The notes below the pieces were generated by a model. The model did no database searches. It was given only the letters and a program-made list of their open reading frames with translations, and was not told the origin of the DNA. This document shows, in pieces, positions 19,127 to 28,006 of a DNA stretch of 64,000 nucleotides. This DNA is from Candidatus Gastranaerophilales bacterium (GTDB taxonomy: Bacteria > Cyanobacteriota > Vampirovibrionia > Gastranaerophilales > Gastranaerophilaceae). Numbering within the stretch: position 1 is the first letter of the stretch; each line of letters opens with the position of its first letter. The stretch spans positions 62,001 to 126,000 of the forward strand of contig CAJUNK010000003.1 in assembly GCA_910587815.1 (NCBI GenBank), in the 5' to 3' direction. Position numbers and translations under genes: made by a program.

Positions 19127-19826
19127 CTTTTGGTTTTCTTTCCATTCTTGCTAAACTTATTAAAAATTCCTTTATCGACACAACATCTTTTGCTTTAAAT
19201 GCTGCAATTTCAGTATTTACTCTTTCATCTTCTTCAAAATCTTCTTCATTATCAAGGCCGAAGATATTTAAAATTTTATACACTTTTTTAGTGAATTTTT
19301 TATAACCTTCTGAAAGTTTATCTTTTATGAAGTTTTTTATCTCGCCAAAAACACTTGCAAGCTTTTCTGCCACAATATAGGCTTCTTTTTGGATGTTTTG
19401 AATAAATTTATTTACATTTTCAACAAAATTCGGGAAATTTCGAATAATATTTAAAATTGGACGCAAAATATTCCCAACGGTGGCATTGAATAATCCTGCA
19501 ACAGGCCTTGGTAACATGTTCTCAATGCGGTTTAACACATTTAAAAGTTTATCTGTTATTTCAGATAGAATTCTTTTAGTGTTTTGCAAAAATTCCGCCT
19601 GCCTTTGCAGATTATTTTCAGCCTGCGCTTCCCTTCTGTCTGCTGCTTTCATACGCATCCAGGCAGCATAACATTCAGCATAAGACATTTCATTTTTTGG
19701 CGCAGCATCGGTCTTTTTTGGCGCACTTCCACCACCACCCATTCCGCTGCATACAGGACAAGCGCCAGGAGACAAACCATGAGGACATGTGTGAATATTA
19801 TTTGGAGCTATCGGGCTAATTGTCAT
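19101..19826 (-). CDS. Hypothetical protein with N-terminal CPHG..CPVC motif
   Basis: 241 residues. The N-terminal segment HTCPHGLSPGACPVCSGMGGG (about 12-32) holds Cys14, Cys23 and Cys26 plus two His, a likely small metal site. The rest is helical and charged, with a moderately hydrophobic middle (about 95-150: MLPRPVAGLFNATVG, LRPILNIIRNFPNF) and an acidic tail. I recall this CPHG..CPxCSGMGGG block from proteins of uncultured gut cyanobacterial relatives, but no function. It is the first gene after the riboswitch-like leader and is coupled to the 595-residue protein. Confidence 0.6.
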   Translation of the reverse strand: MTISPIAPNNIHTCPHGLSPGACPVCSGMGGGGSAPKKTDAAPKNEMSYAECYAAWMRMKAADRREAQAENNLQRQAEFLQNTKRILSEITDKLLNVLNRIENMLPRPVAGLFNATVGNILRPILNIIRNFPNFVENVNKFIQNIQKEAYIVAEKLASVFGEIKNFIKDKLSEGYKKFTKKVYKILNIFGLDNEEDFEEDERVNTEIAAFKAKDVVSIKEFLISLARMERKPKDDDNDKSE

Positions 19827-19904
19827 TTGAAATCTGCTTCATACTTTCTCTTTTTAAACATTTAACAAAGAAAGCCGCAAAAACAGATAATATACCTGAT
19901 ATAC

Positions 19905-20070
19905 CCTTGGCATTAATTAATTCTCGGTATCGCGCAAGAATTAATTTTTTGGTTTTCCGACTATACGGCTGCGGCCCAGTTAAGGATTTTCACCTTATTT
20001 CCTCGTTTTTAGTTTTTATATCATGCATATAAAAACGCGTCAAATTTATTTTTTGCGCCATAAAAAGATG
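19905..20070 (-). promoter_or_regulatory. Cobalamin-riboswitch-like leader
   Basis: The minus strand carries GAGGAAATAAGGTGAAAATCC (core on + at 19984-19994), then AACTG and CCGCAGCCGTA (19964-19974). The order and spacing match the cobalamin core GGGAA..GGTGaAAaTCC..aCtG.CCCGCaaCnGTa, including the AAGG/CCTT stem around TGAAAAT. Upstream are a GGCGC/GCG arm and a perfect 10-bp hairpin (20012-20021 with 20027-20036); downstream is a 9-bp hairpin (19916-19924 with 19937-19945). The 3' arm is divergent and lacks a full 'GACCTGCC' box. FMN and TPP elements fit less well. Confidence 0.6.
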
Positions 20071-20361
20071 CTTTGGCAGCAGGCTTTTTCTATTGCACTC
20101 TTTTTTATTATCAAAACCGGTACCGTTTGCAAACATTGAAGAAATTGTAACTTTGGGTTTCAGCCCTGCTTATAATTCTTACATACTCATATTACCATAT
20201 TTATAAACATACAAAAATTAAAATTTGCATTATGTAAACATTAGCCTGCATGGCTAATTTAAATGGTAATATATTATTAATAATACTTAGGGTAGAATTT
20301 GAACAATTATAATTTGAAATCGTTATAAAAAATATAAAAATCAAATTTATTGGAGAGTTTT

Positions 20362-21810
20362 TTGAAAATCAAGAGTAAAAATATATTTTTAATATTATTA
20401 TGTTTAATATTTATCACTCCTGCCTTTGCAATTGAGACTATCAATGAAGGGGCTATTTTAGGTTTAAAAGATTGTATTGATATTGCAATGAAGAACAATC
20501 CAAATGTGCAGATATCAAAAAATAACGTAAAATTGATTGAAAGCAGAGTAGGACAGGCAAAATCTGATTTCTTCCCGTCGCTTTCTGCAAGCGGAGGATA
20601 CACAGGAAATAGCGCACTAAACAATACAATCGTAAATTCAAATTATGATTATTACTATAGTGCAGGAGTTAGCCTCAGGCAATTAATTTATAATTTTGGA
20701 AAATCAAATGCATTAATTAAGATGCAAAAATTTAATAAAATTTCATCAGAATTTGATTTAGAATATACACTTTTAAAAACAGCCTATGAAGTTAAAAATG
20801 CATATTATGGCGTGCTTGCTGCACGTGCAAAAGTAGATATTGCAGAATCAAATTTAGAAATTAACAAAAGACAATACATGCAAATTAAAGCCTTTTTTGA
20901 AGAAGGGATAAAATCCAGGATTGATTTTGTAAATGCTGAAGTAAATTTAAGTAATTCTGAAATAGAATTAATCAGCGCACAGACAGATTATGAAAATACA
21001 CTAGTAAAATTAAACAATGCAATGTATGTGGCCTATGCGCCAAGTTATTCTATTAAAAATACTGAAACTTTTAATTTAGATGACGATTGGGCGGATGTGA
21101 AATTTTTAAACATTGGAGATTACAAAAAACTTGAGGATGAAATAAATTCAAGTGATACAGAGCCGTTGAATTACACAAGCACACCAACTCTTTCAAGCAA
21201 AGTTGAAAAAAATGATATACTTGAAGATTATGTTTTTAAACCACTTGAATTATCTTTTGAAGAAGCACTTGATACTGCAAAAGAAAAACGCCCGGATTTA
21301 AAATCATATTTAGCAACAAAAGATGCAATGGCAGAATCTTTAAAATATGCAAAAAAAGAATATCTGCCAAGCATCAGTGCTAGCGTGGGATACACCTGGA
21401 GAGAATCTGATGCGCCAACCACAAGCAGTATGAATTATGGTGCAACATTAGATTTTTCAAGCGTAAATATAATAAATACAAAGTATAAAATCAATGAAGC
21501 AAAAACACAGCTTGATATTGCAATAGAAAATATTAATTTAATTGAAAAAAATATATTTTTTGAAGTGCAAGATGCTTATATAAACCTTGTCCAGCTTGAA
21601 AAACAGATTCCATTATACAAAAAGAGGGTAAATCAGGCATTAGAAAATTTTGAACTTGCAGATGGCAGATATGGTACAGGATTATCAGATTTTATCGAGC
21701 TACAGGATGCAAGAAGTAAATATTTAAACTCACAGCAAGAATATGTGCAGACAATTTATAATTATAATATTGCAAAAGCAAAGCTTGAAGCGGCAATAGG
21801 GGAAATTTAA
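20362..21810 (+). CDS. tolC: TolC family outer-membrane efflux protein
   Basis: 482 residues from TTG 20362, chosen because GGAGAG lies five bases ahead. A signal peptide ends near TPAFA. Two OEP repeats of strand-helix-strand follow, with the typical pairs LGLKDCIDIAMKNNPNVQISKNNV and SLRQLIYNFGKSNALI in the first half, EEALDTAKEKRPDL and LDFSSVNIINTKY in the second, and a closing LQDARSKYLNSQQEYVQTIYNYNIAKAKL. It should form the trimeric outer-membrane duct for the MacA-MacB pair directly downstream; the stop overlaps the next ATG by one base. Confidence 0.9.
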   Translation: MKIKSKNIFLILLCLIFITPAFAIETINEGAILGLKDCIDIAMKNNPNVQISKNNVKLIESRVGQAKSDFFPSLSASGGYTGNSALNNTIVNSNYDYYYSAGVSLRQLIYNFGKSNALIKMQKFNKISSEFDLEYTLLKTAYEVKNAYYGVLAARAKVDIAESNLEINKRQYMQIKAFFEEGIKSRIDFVNAEVNLSNSEIELISAQTDYENTLVKLNNAMYVAYAPSYSIKNTETFNLDDDWADVKFLNIGDYKKLEDEINSSDTEPLNYTSTPTLSSKVEKNDILEDYVFKPLELSFEEALDTAKEKRPDLKSYLATKDAMAESLKYAKKEYLPSISASVGYTWRESDAPTTSSMNYGATLDFSSVNIINTKYKINEAKTQLDIAIENINLIEKNIFFEVQDAYINLVQLEKQIPLYKKRVNQALENFELADGRYGTGLSDFIELQDARSKYLNSQQEYVQTIYNYNIAKAKLEAAIGEI

Positions 21811-22979
21811 TGAAGAAAAAAATTATAATAATTTTAATATGCTTAGCATTTTTTATATTAGGCCTATATTTTATTAATAATAAAAAACATTCAAAAAGCT
21901 ACAACACACAACCTGTTGAAAAAAGGACAATAACGCAAATTGTAGAGGCATCTGGTACAATAAACCCTGTACAAACAGTAAGCATTGGTTCACAAGTTTC
22001 AGGACAAATAAGTGCAATCTATGTAGATTACAATTCTGAAGTTAAAAAGGGGCAGCTTTTAGCTGAAATTGATACGTCCCTTTTTGAAGCACAAGTAAAT
22101 CAAGCAAAAGCAAGTATAGACAATGCAAGGGCAAATTTAGCAAAAATTCAGGCAACTGCTGCAAATGATAAATTGACTTTAAACAGATACAAAAATCTAT
22201 ACAAGAAAGGGTTCATTGCAAAAAGCGAACTCGACCTTGCTGAAAGCACATATAGTGCGGATATTGCACAAATTCGCGCTGCACAGGCGCAAATCAACCA
22301 GGCACTTGCTTCATATTCAACAGCAGAATCAAATTTAAGGTATACAAAAATAACTTCTCCTGTAGATGGCGTTGTAATTTCACGCGCAGTAGATGTAGGG
22401 CAAACGGTTGCTGCAAGTTTTCAAACACCTGAATTGTTTTCTGTGGCGCAAGATTTAACCAAAATGCAGATTGAGGCAAATGTTTCCGAAGCAGATATAG
22501 GCAAAGTAAAAAAGGATCAGCTTGTAGAATATACATTGGATGGATATCCTGATGAAACTTTTGAAGGAAAAGTAAGCCAGGTAAGGATTTCACCTACAAC
22601 GGTTTCAAATGTTGTAACATACAGTGTTATTATTGATGTAAAAAATGATGAATTAAAATTAATCCCTGGCATGACAGCAAATGTTTCAATTATTACATCA
22701 AAAAAAGAAAATATCTTGTGCGTTCAAAATTCTGCATTAAAATTCACCCCCAATAAGGATGGAATGGGAGAAAGATTTGACAAACAGGGAATTTGGCTTT
22801 TAGTAGACAATGAGCCAAAAAGAATAGAAATTCAAACCGGAGTTAGTGATGATGCCTATACTGAAATTATTTCAGACAAAATCAAAAATGGCGATATGGC
22901 AATAATTTCTATCGAAGAAACAGGTTCAAAAAATACAAAAAATAAAGGTGGTAAAAAAATGCCGCCAAGAATGTTTTAA
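21810..22979 (+). CDS. macA: MacA-like periplasmic adaptor (HlyD family)
   Basis: 389 residues. One N-terminal anchor helix (about 4-23), then lipoyl half-motifs (VEASGTINPVQTVSIGSQVSG ... VDYNSEVKKGQLLAEID), a coiled-coil hairpin (about 90-165) rich in Ala/Gln, second lipoyl half (YTKITSPVDGVVISRAVDVGQTV) and beta-barrel (PGMTANVSI). This order is that of MacA. It bridges the TolC-like duct and the MacB pump. The end is Lys/Gly-rich. Substrates may be macrolides, peptides or envelope lipids; sequence does not tell. Confidence 0.9.
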   Translation: MKKKIIIILICLAFFILGLYFINNKKHSKSYNTQPVEKRTITQIVEASGTINPVQTVSIGSQVSGQISAIYVDYNSEVKKGQLLAEIDTSLFEAQVNQAKASIDNARANLAKIQATAANDKLTLNRYKNLYKKGFIAKSELDLAESTYSADIAQIRAAQAQINQALASYSTAESNLRYTKITSPVDGVVISRAVDVGQTVAASFQTPELFSVAQDLTKMQIEANVSEADIGKVKKDQLVEYTLDGYPDETFEGKVSQVRISPTTVSNVVTYSVIIDVKNDELKLIPGMTANVSIITSKKENILCVQNSALKFTPNKDGMGERFDKQGIWLLVDNEPKRIEIQTGVSDDAYTEIISDKIKNGDMAIISIEETGSKNTKNKGGKKMPPRMF

Positions 22980-23002
22980 AGATTTTGCAGGCAGGATACA
23001 AA

Positions 23003-23758
23003 GTGACATTAATCAATGCGCGTAACATTATAAAAACATACACAACAGGCACAAGTGAAGATTGCACATTTTATGCCCTAAAAGGTGTATCATTAAAAAT
23101 TGATGAGGGTGAATTTGTAGCAATAATGGGTGCCTCAGGCTCTGGCAAGTCTACATTTATGAACATAATAGGGTGTCTTGATAAACCAACATCAGGAGAA
23201 TATTATTTAGATGGCAAAAATATTATAAATACAAGACTTGACAAGCTTTCAGAGGTCAGAAATCAAAAACTAGGATTTGTTTTTCAGGGGTTTAATTTAA
23301 TTTCAAGAACATCCGCACTTGAAAATGTAGAATTACCTATGATATACAAGGGTGTTCCGCCGAAAGAAAGAAAAGAAAGGGCAATGGAAGCACTTAAAAT
23401 TGTAGGCCTAACTGGAAAAGAACAAAATATGCCCAATCAATTATCCGGCGGACAACAGCAGAGAGTAGCCATTGCACGTGCCATCGTAAATGATGCACCT
23501 GTAATTTTAGCAGATGAACCCACAGGAAACCTGGATACAAAAACAAGCTATGAAGTTATGGATTTTTTTGTAAATTTAAACGAAAAAATGGGTAAAACAA
23601 TTGTACTTGTAACCCATGAAGATGATATAGCCCAATACTGTAAGCGCACCGTAAGATTTAAGGATGGAAATATAATTAATGACAGCCTTAATAAAAACAG
23701 GGAAGCTGCTATTTTAAAGGGAAAACAGGAGCTAGGGAAAATGGGGGTTATAAAATGA
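23003..23758 (+). CDS. macB: MacB/LolD-type ABC transporter ATP-binding protein
   Basis: 251 residues from GTG 23003, preferred over TTG 22985 because AGGAT lies just ahead and the ABC fold starts at [11 protein letters not shown]. Walker A is GASGSGKST, the Q-loop is VFQGFNLI, the signature is [14 protein letters not shown], Walker B is [11 protein letters not shown], and the switch His is in LVTHEDD. The nucleotide-binding part of a MacB pump is a separate gene here; in E. coli MacB it is fused to the permease. It overlaps the permease gene by four bases. Confidence 0.93.
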   Translation: MTLINARNIIKTYTTGTSEDCTFYALKGVSLKIDEGEFVAIMGASGSGKSTFMNIIGCLDKPTSGEYYLDGKNIINTRLDKLSEVRNQKLGFVFQGFNLISRTSALENVELPMIYKGVPPKERKERAMEALKIVGLTGKEQNMPNQLSGGQQQRVAIARAIVNDAPVILADEPTGNLDTKTSYEVMDFFVNLNEKMGKTIVLVTHEDDIAQYCKRTVRFKDGNIINDSLNKNREAAILKGKQELGKMGVIK

Positions 23759-24984
23759 TAGATTTTTCATCCACATTTAAAATGGCACTTTTATCTTTAA
23801 AAGTAAACAAAATGCGTTCTATTCTTACAAGTCTTGGGATTATTATAGGTGTCAGTGCTGTTATTATTATGCTTGCTGTTGGTCAAGGTGCAAGTGTTAA
23901 AATTCAAAAAGATATGGCATCAATGGGAAGTAATCTTTTAATGGTGTCATCAGCTTCTGTTACATCCGGCGGAGTGCGTATGGGGCGAGGAACAAAACCA
24001 ACTCTTACTATGAAAGATGCACTTGCAATAAAGAAAAATTGCCCGTCAATCGGGCTTGTTGCACCATATTCAAATGAAGCAAAGCAAGTAACATACGGGA
24101 ACCAAAACTGGTCTACAAGCATCACTGGAACTACTTTAGAATACATAAAAATAAGAGATTGGGAAATAAACTTGGGCAGAAATATAACAGAAGAAGACGT
24201 TTCAAATATGTCCAAAGTTGCAATAATAGGAAACACTGTTGCCAACGAATTATTTGGCGATTTAGACCCGATTAATAAAACAATTAGAATTGGCGGCGTA
24301 CCATTCAAGGTTATTGGATTATTAAAAAGTAAAGGCCAAAGTTCTATGGGACATGACCAGGATGATTTTGTTTTGATTCCAATCACTACTGGACAAAAAA
24401 AAGTTTTTGGAACAAATTTTCCTGGTACCATCAGCATGATAAATATAAAGGCAAAAGATTCCGATTCTATTAATTCCGCAGAAACAGAGGTGGCAGAACT
24501 TTTAAGGACACGTCACAAAATAGGTAAAAAACAAGAAGACGATTTTCAAGTTAGAAATTTAACACAGATGATGGAAACTATGAAATCTGCTGTACGCACC
24601 ATGTCATTGCTATTAGGCTCAATTGCAAGTGTATCATTGCTTGTAGGAGGCATTGGTATTATGAATATCATGCTTGTTTCTGTAACAGAAAGAACAAAGG
24701 AAATAGGTATCAGAATGGCAATTGGTGCAAAATCACAAGATATAAGAATTCAATTTTTAATTGAAAGTCTTTTATTATCAATTATTGGCGGTGTGATAGG
24801 GCTATTTATTGGAGTTTTTGGAGCAAAATTAATTGAATTTTTTGGCTCTATGACGGTTTATATAAGTGGATTTTCAATAGTATTATCCTTAGGGTTTTCA
24901 GGGATAATAGGGGTGGCTTTTGGATATTACCCAGCATACAAAGCATCTCTTTTAAATCCTATTGATGCATTGAGGTATGAATAG
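23755..24984 (+). CDS. MacB-type ABC transporter permease
   Basis: 409 residues: one N-terminal helix (about 24-45, SLGIIIGVSAVIIMLAVGQG), a large periplasmic MacB_PCD domain (about 50-270), then three helices near the C-terminus (about 285-400) with the FtsX pattern MNIMLVSVTERTKEIGIRMAIGAK. This is the four-helix mechanotransmission type. It forms a tripartite export system with the TolC- and MacA-like products upstream. No regulator gene lies next to the operon. Confidence 0.92.
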   Translation: MIDFSSTFKMALLSLKVNKMRSILTSLGIIIGVSAVIIMLAVGQGASVKIQKDMASMGSNLLMVSSASVTSGGVRMGRGTKPTLTMKDALAIKKNCPSIGLVAPYSNEAKQVTYGNQNWSTSITGTTLEYIKIRDWEINLGRNITEEDVSNMSKVAIIGNTVANELFGDLDPINKTIRIGGVPFKVIGLLKSKGQSSMGHDQDDFVLIPITTGQKKVFGTNFPGTISMINIKAKDSDSINSAETEVAELLRTRHKIGKKQEDDFQVRNLTQMMETMKSAVRTMSLLLGSIASVSLLVGGIGIMNIMLVSVTERTKEIGIRMAIGAKSQDIRIQFLIESLLLSIIGGVIGLFIGVFGAKLIEFFGSMTVYISGFSIVLSLGFSGIIGVAFGYYPAYKASLLNPIDALRYE

Positions 24985-25010
24985 AAACACATAATTGCAG
25001 AATATTTCCA

Positions 25011-25136
25011 AGGCTCCTGTGGGCGTTTCACCTCTTTGCAAACTTCGCTTATGCTGTCGTTTGCAAAGGTTCACATCCTACGTCGCCATCGCACAGCTCC
25101 ACTCCGCCGGCTCAACGCCGCCGTCGCTGGGAGCCT
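25011..25136. repeat. GC-rich structured intergenic element
   Basis: A seven-base outer stem AGGCTCC (25011-25017) with GGAGCCT (25130-25136) encloses a perfect ten-base hairpin CTTTGCAAAC (25034-25043) with GTTTGCAAAG (25059-25068). The segment is far richer in G+C than its surroundings and has no start codons worth considering. The GGCTCC/GGAGCC outer stem recurs in the element at 61040. Confidence 0.55.
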
Positions 25137-25380
25137 CGGCTTGCGCATATAAAATAAAGCCCTGTATAATTTCTTACACAGGACCTTAAGGTCAAAAAGG
25201 GTGAATCTTTTATTGAACCCGATTTTATTTTTCAGGTTTCAAAATTAGTCTATTAACAGTCACTCGTATCTTTTAAATGTTCTCTAAACCTCAGACTGGA
25301 ACTTTATTATCGCAAATAAAGTTTTGAATGCAAGCTTTTCTTTTTATTTACTTAATATATGTTTACATTTTTCATAAACA

Positions 25381-25403
25381 AAAAAGGCCTAAAAGGCCTT
25401 TTA
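25381..25403 (-). terminator. Terminator of tRNA-Leu
   Basis: AAAAGGCC (25382-25389) and GGCCTTTT (25395-25402) form an eight-base stem; on the minus strand it ends in a T run and follows the 3' end of the tRNA by seven bases. Confidence 0.85.
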
Positions 25404-25408
25404 AAGTT

Positions 25409-25494
25409 TGCTCCAGACCAGACTTGAACTGGTACGAGGTTTGACCCTCATTGGATTTTAAGTCCAACGTGTCTACCGATTCCACCACTGGAGC
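25409..25494 (-). tRNA. tRNA-Leu (anticodon TAA)
   Basis: The minus strand shows acceptor GCTCCAG/CTGGAGC, D arm, anticodon loop with TAA (stem TTGGA/TCCAA), a long class II variable arm and T arm GGTTCAAGTC-type sequence. Length 86 bases including discriminator A; CCA not encoded. Confidence 0.95.
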
Positions 25495-25539
25495 AAAAAA
25501 TACTCTACATGTAAATTTTATAATAAAAAGATTAGCTGT

Positions 25540-25743
25540 CTAGTGTTTTTCTATTAATTCATTTATTTCGTTGACCATAACATCAGGATCAACTCCATGA
25601 ACCTTAGCACCAGCTTCTAAATTTTCAAATCTTGCAGCAGCGCAACCGATACAGCCTAAACCGTATTTTGCAAACACTTCCAAGCTTTCAGGATATTGTT
25701 GAACAATATCAATAATTCCCATATCTTTTGTTACTTTTCCCAT
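25540..25743 (-). CDS. DUF1858 small redox-type protein
   Basis: 67 residues matching DUF1858: VTKDMGIIDIVQQYPES, then YGLGCIGCAAARFENLEAGAKVHGVD. The CIGC pair (about 31-34) suggests disulfide or metal chemistry; members are often found alone or fused to hybrid-cluster or redox enzymes. AAAGG lies ahead of the ATG. No obvious operon partner. Confidence 0.85.
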   Translation of the reverse strand: MGKVTKDMGIIDIVQQYPESLEVFAKYGLGCIGCAAARFENLEAGAKVHGVDPDVMVNEINELIEKH

Positions 25744-25923
25744 TTTCTTTTGCCTTTATATATAATTTCATTAAACATTATACTATGAAATATTTAAATA
25801 AAACAAATTTGTCTGATATAAATTATTCAATTGGATTATATAATACTCTAAAGAGTATCAGACAGCGTGAATTTAGCTTTGAAACCGTACACATAAACCA
25901 TATTAACATTTTTTTAGATAATA

Positions 25924-26433
25924 TTACTGATCAGATTCAAAATTTTTATTTATTAATTTCTCAAAATCAGAAGGTTTAATATCCTTAATAAAATTTCTAA
26001 ATTCCATTGCTTCTTCTTCATCCTTTTGAGAATCAACCGATACAGCTCCATTTAAAAGCACGTTTGACGTTACAAAAATAGAAACGTTAGATCTTATTGC
26101 TATAGCAATTGCATCAGAAGGCCTTGCATCTAGTTCAATTTTAGAACCAGCATCATTTGTCAAATACAATGTTGAAAAATAAGTTTGTTCATCAACATCA
26201 TTAATTTCAATCCTATCTAACCTATAGCCCGTAGCCTCAATTAAATTTATAAACAAATCATGCGTCATGGGACGAGATGATGGAATGTTTTCAATTTTTC
26301 TAATTATAGAACTTGCTTCAGCAGAACCTATCCAAATAGGAAGAGCGCGTCTGTTTTCTAAATCATTCAAAACAACAATAGGAGAGCCGCTTCTTGTATC
26401 CAGGGCTATGCCCATAACTCTCATTTCTATCAT
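25924..26433 (-). CDS. Bifunctional nuclease family protein (DUF151)
   Basis: 169 residues. The core (MGIALDTRSGSPIVVLNDLENRRALPIWIGSAEASSI ... PSSRPMTHDLFINLIEATG ... IELDARPSDAIAIAIR) is the DUF151/BFN fold; members have RNase/DNase activity in plants and are common in cyanobacteria and actinobacteria. The C-terminal part (about 120-169) is acidic and helical. AAGGAG before the ATG. Cytosolic. Confidence 0.9.
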   Translation of the reverse strand: MIEMRVMGIALDTRSGSPIVVLNDLENRRALPIWIGSAEASSIIRKIENIPSSRPMTHDLFINLIEATGYRLDRIEINDVDEQTYFSTLYLTNDAGSKIELDARPSDAIAIAIRSNVSIFVTSNVLLNGAVSVDSQKDEEEAMEFRNFIKDIKPSDFEKLINKNFESDQ

Positions 26434-26481
26434 AAAATTAACTCCTTATAATATTATGAATATTATAAAATAAAAAAAGCA

Positions 26482-26523
26482 AAAAAGCATTATTTCAAGG
26501 GATTAACCAAAATAATGCTTTTT
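26482..26523 (-). terminator. Terminator, probably bidirectional
   Basis: AAAAAGCATTATTT (26482-26495) pairs without mismatch with AAATAATGCTTTTT (about 26509-26523). It lies between the 3' end of the 438-residue gene and the 5' end of the nuclease gene, so its main job should be to end the former. Confidence 0.8.
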
Positions 26524-26549
26524 ATTGAAAATTTCAAAGTTTTTTAAAA

Positions 26550-27866
26550 TTATTGATTTGCAGCTTCTTGCCATTGATTATACGTATCGATGTATAATTT
26601 TTCCCAATCAGCTGATTTTTTGGTTTCACCCATTAAAGTAGCTTCACCGCTTGTTAAAGAAGCAATCCAAGCATCATAATATAATTTCGTTTTTTGTTCC
26701 AATAGGGCAGTTTGAGGATTAAATGTATTTGTCTGTGGCGTATCAGCACCTTGAGTTTCTTCAGTTTTTTCAGATGTCAAATATTCATTTGATTCATCAA
26801 TTTTATCATATACATCCATTAAATATTCACTATCTATGCCTGATGCTTGCGCAATCTTAGATGAATCTTCAGTTACTTCTAAATCAGCAAGTACTTCTGC
26901 AAGGTCACATTGGCCGCCATTTACTTCATAATAATATCTTTCAAATGCAATAAATTCTTCTTCATTGCCTTCTGCAAGCAATTCATCCAGTGCATCTTTC
27001 AGCTCTTGAGCAGCCGCAGCAGAATTATTTTCAGCCTGTTTATTTGCAGTTTTAGCATCACTAGCATCTGATGAAGTTGTAAATATACCGCCTATAAGGC
27101 CTGCAATACCGCCTACTACAGCACCTACGGGCCCTGCAACCAAAAAGCCGACACCAGCACCAGCAGCTGTGCCGCCAAGAATATTAACGGCGCCAGAACC
27201 TGCTGTTACAGTTTGTTTTTCGGCATTCTGAGCTGCATATACCTTATTGATTAAATCTGCTATTTTTGCAAATTTATATTGTGAAGTTTTCCTATTTTTA
27301 ATTTTATCAATACTTGCATCTTTTTCTTTATCAATAATTTCACCAGTCATGGCATCAACAGTCTCATTTGCACCAAGTCCTGATAAATTACCATAATTTA
27401 CATTTGGATTTTTACCTGATGCTTCAAGTTTATTAAGAGCTTCTTGTCCTTTTTGATAAAAATTATTTATAGAATTATCAGCAAGATTTGAACCATTATT
27501 AAAATTAGTTCCAAAGAAAGGATAGTTATTATTTATATTGTTGCCATTATTGTTTTGTGTATTTCCACCATTTTGTTTGGCACCTTCTGTTGGAGTTATA
27601 GATAAAGTATCGCCAGAATAATCAAAAGTAACACCCAAAGAGTCGCTTGTCCATACGCTTCCGTTTTTTGTGTCTCTATCTTGCACGCATTTAATGCCAT
27701 CATCTGTTTGGTAAATACTATAACCGTTTTGATTTAGCACCTCAGCAGATGGAGCGGCAATATTGCTAAGCCCTGCGGTTGAATATAAACCGGCAGTATA
27801 ACCTATAGCCCGACCTTGTGCACCAGCAATTTCGGCCGCTTTGAACGGATCATAAATATTCGTCAT
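26550..27866 (-). CDS. Large hypothetical protein with glycine-zipper segment
   Basis: 438 residues, not recognised. An Asn-rich low-complexity region (about 96-130) is followed by helical sequence, then a Gly/Ala hydrophobic block (ILGGTAAGAGVGFLVAGPVG, AVVGGIAGLIGGIF; about 228-262) like membrane-inserting glycine zippers, and a long acidic helical C-terminus. No cleavable signal peptide. GGAGAG lies before the ATG. Such blocks occur in membrane-damaging or secreted effectors, but also in plain structural proteins; no neighbour supports either. Confidence 0.6.
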   Translation of the reverse strand: MTNIYDPFKAAEIAGAQGRAIGYTAGLYSTAGLSNIAAPSAEVLNQNGYSIYQTDDGIKCVQDRDTKNGSVWTSDSLGVTFDYSGDTLSITPTEGAKQNGGNTQNNNGNNINNNYPFFGTNFNNGSNLADNSINNFYQKGQEALNKLEASGKNPNVNYGNLSGLGANETVDAMTGEIIDKEKDASIDKIKNRKTSQYKFAKIADLINKVYAAQNAEKQTVTAGSGAVNILGGTAAGAGVGFLVAGPVGAVVGGIAGLIGGIFTTSSDASDAKTANKQAENNSAAAAQELKDALDELLAEGNEEEFIAFERYYYEVNGGQCDLAEVLADLEVTEDSSKIAQASGIDSEYLMDVYDKIDESNEYLTSEKTEETQGADTPQTNTFNPQTALLEQKTKLYYDAWIASLTSGEATLMGETKKSADWEKLYIDTYNQWQEAANQ

Positions 27867-28006
27867 TTTCTCTCCTAAATGGTGTTTTTTATTCCTCGTA
27901 CATTAATAAAGTTTATTTGTTTATAAAAATTGCCTAAAATGTATATACTTTTTATAAAAAGGCTTTCACCACAAGGATTTTAAAGATTAATATTTCTTAA
28001 TATATT

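Larger units (their letters stand above)
24985..25408. other. Non-coding stretch with hairpins
   Basis: No coding region found. It holds a GC-rich multi-hairpin element (25011-25136), a perfect 12-base palindrome GACCTTAAGGTC (25182-25193), an ACTTTATT/AATAAAGT hairpin (25301-25322) and the terminator of tRNA-Leu. I checked for tmRNA, 6S and SRP RNA signatures and saw none. Confidence 0.6.

Noticed and set aside
19905..20070. FMN (RFN) riboswitch
   Set aside because: GGTATAGTC-like similarity exists, but only one GGTGAAA..TCC arm is present and the CCGCAGCCGT segment fits the cobalamin core better.
24990..25408. Possible tmRNA, 6S or SRP RNA
   Set aside because: No T-loop plus tag frame, no SRP GGAAGCAGCC-type core and no 6S bubble; only hairpins without a known signature.
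25785..25979. 64-codon ORF starting MKYLNKTNLSD
   Set aside because: Overlaps the 3' end of the DUF151 gene on the other strand, lacks a ribosome binding site and matches no family I know. Left out, though a leaderless tiny gene cannot be excluded.
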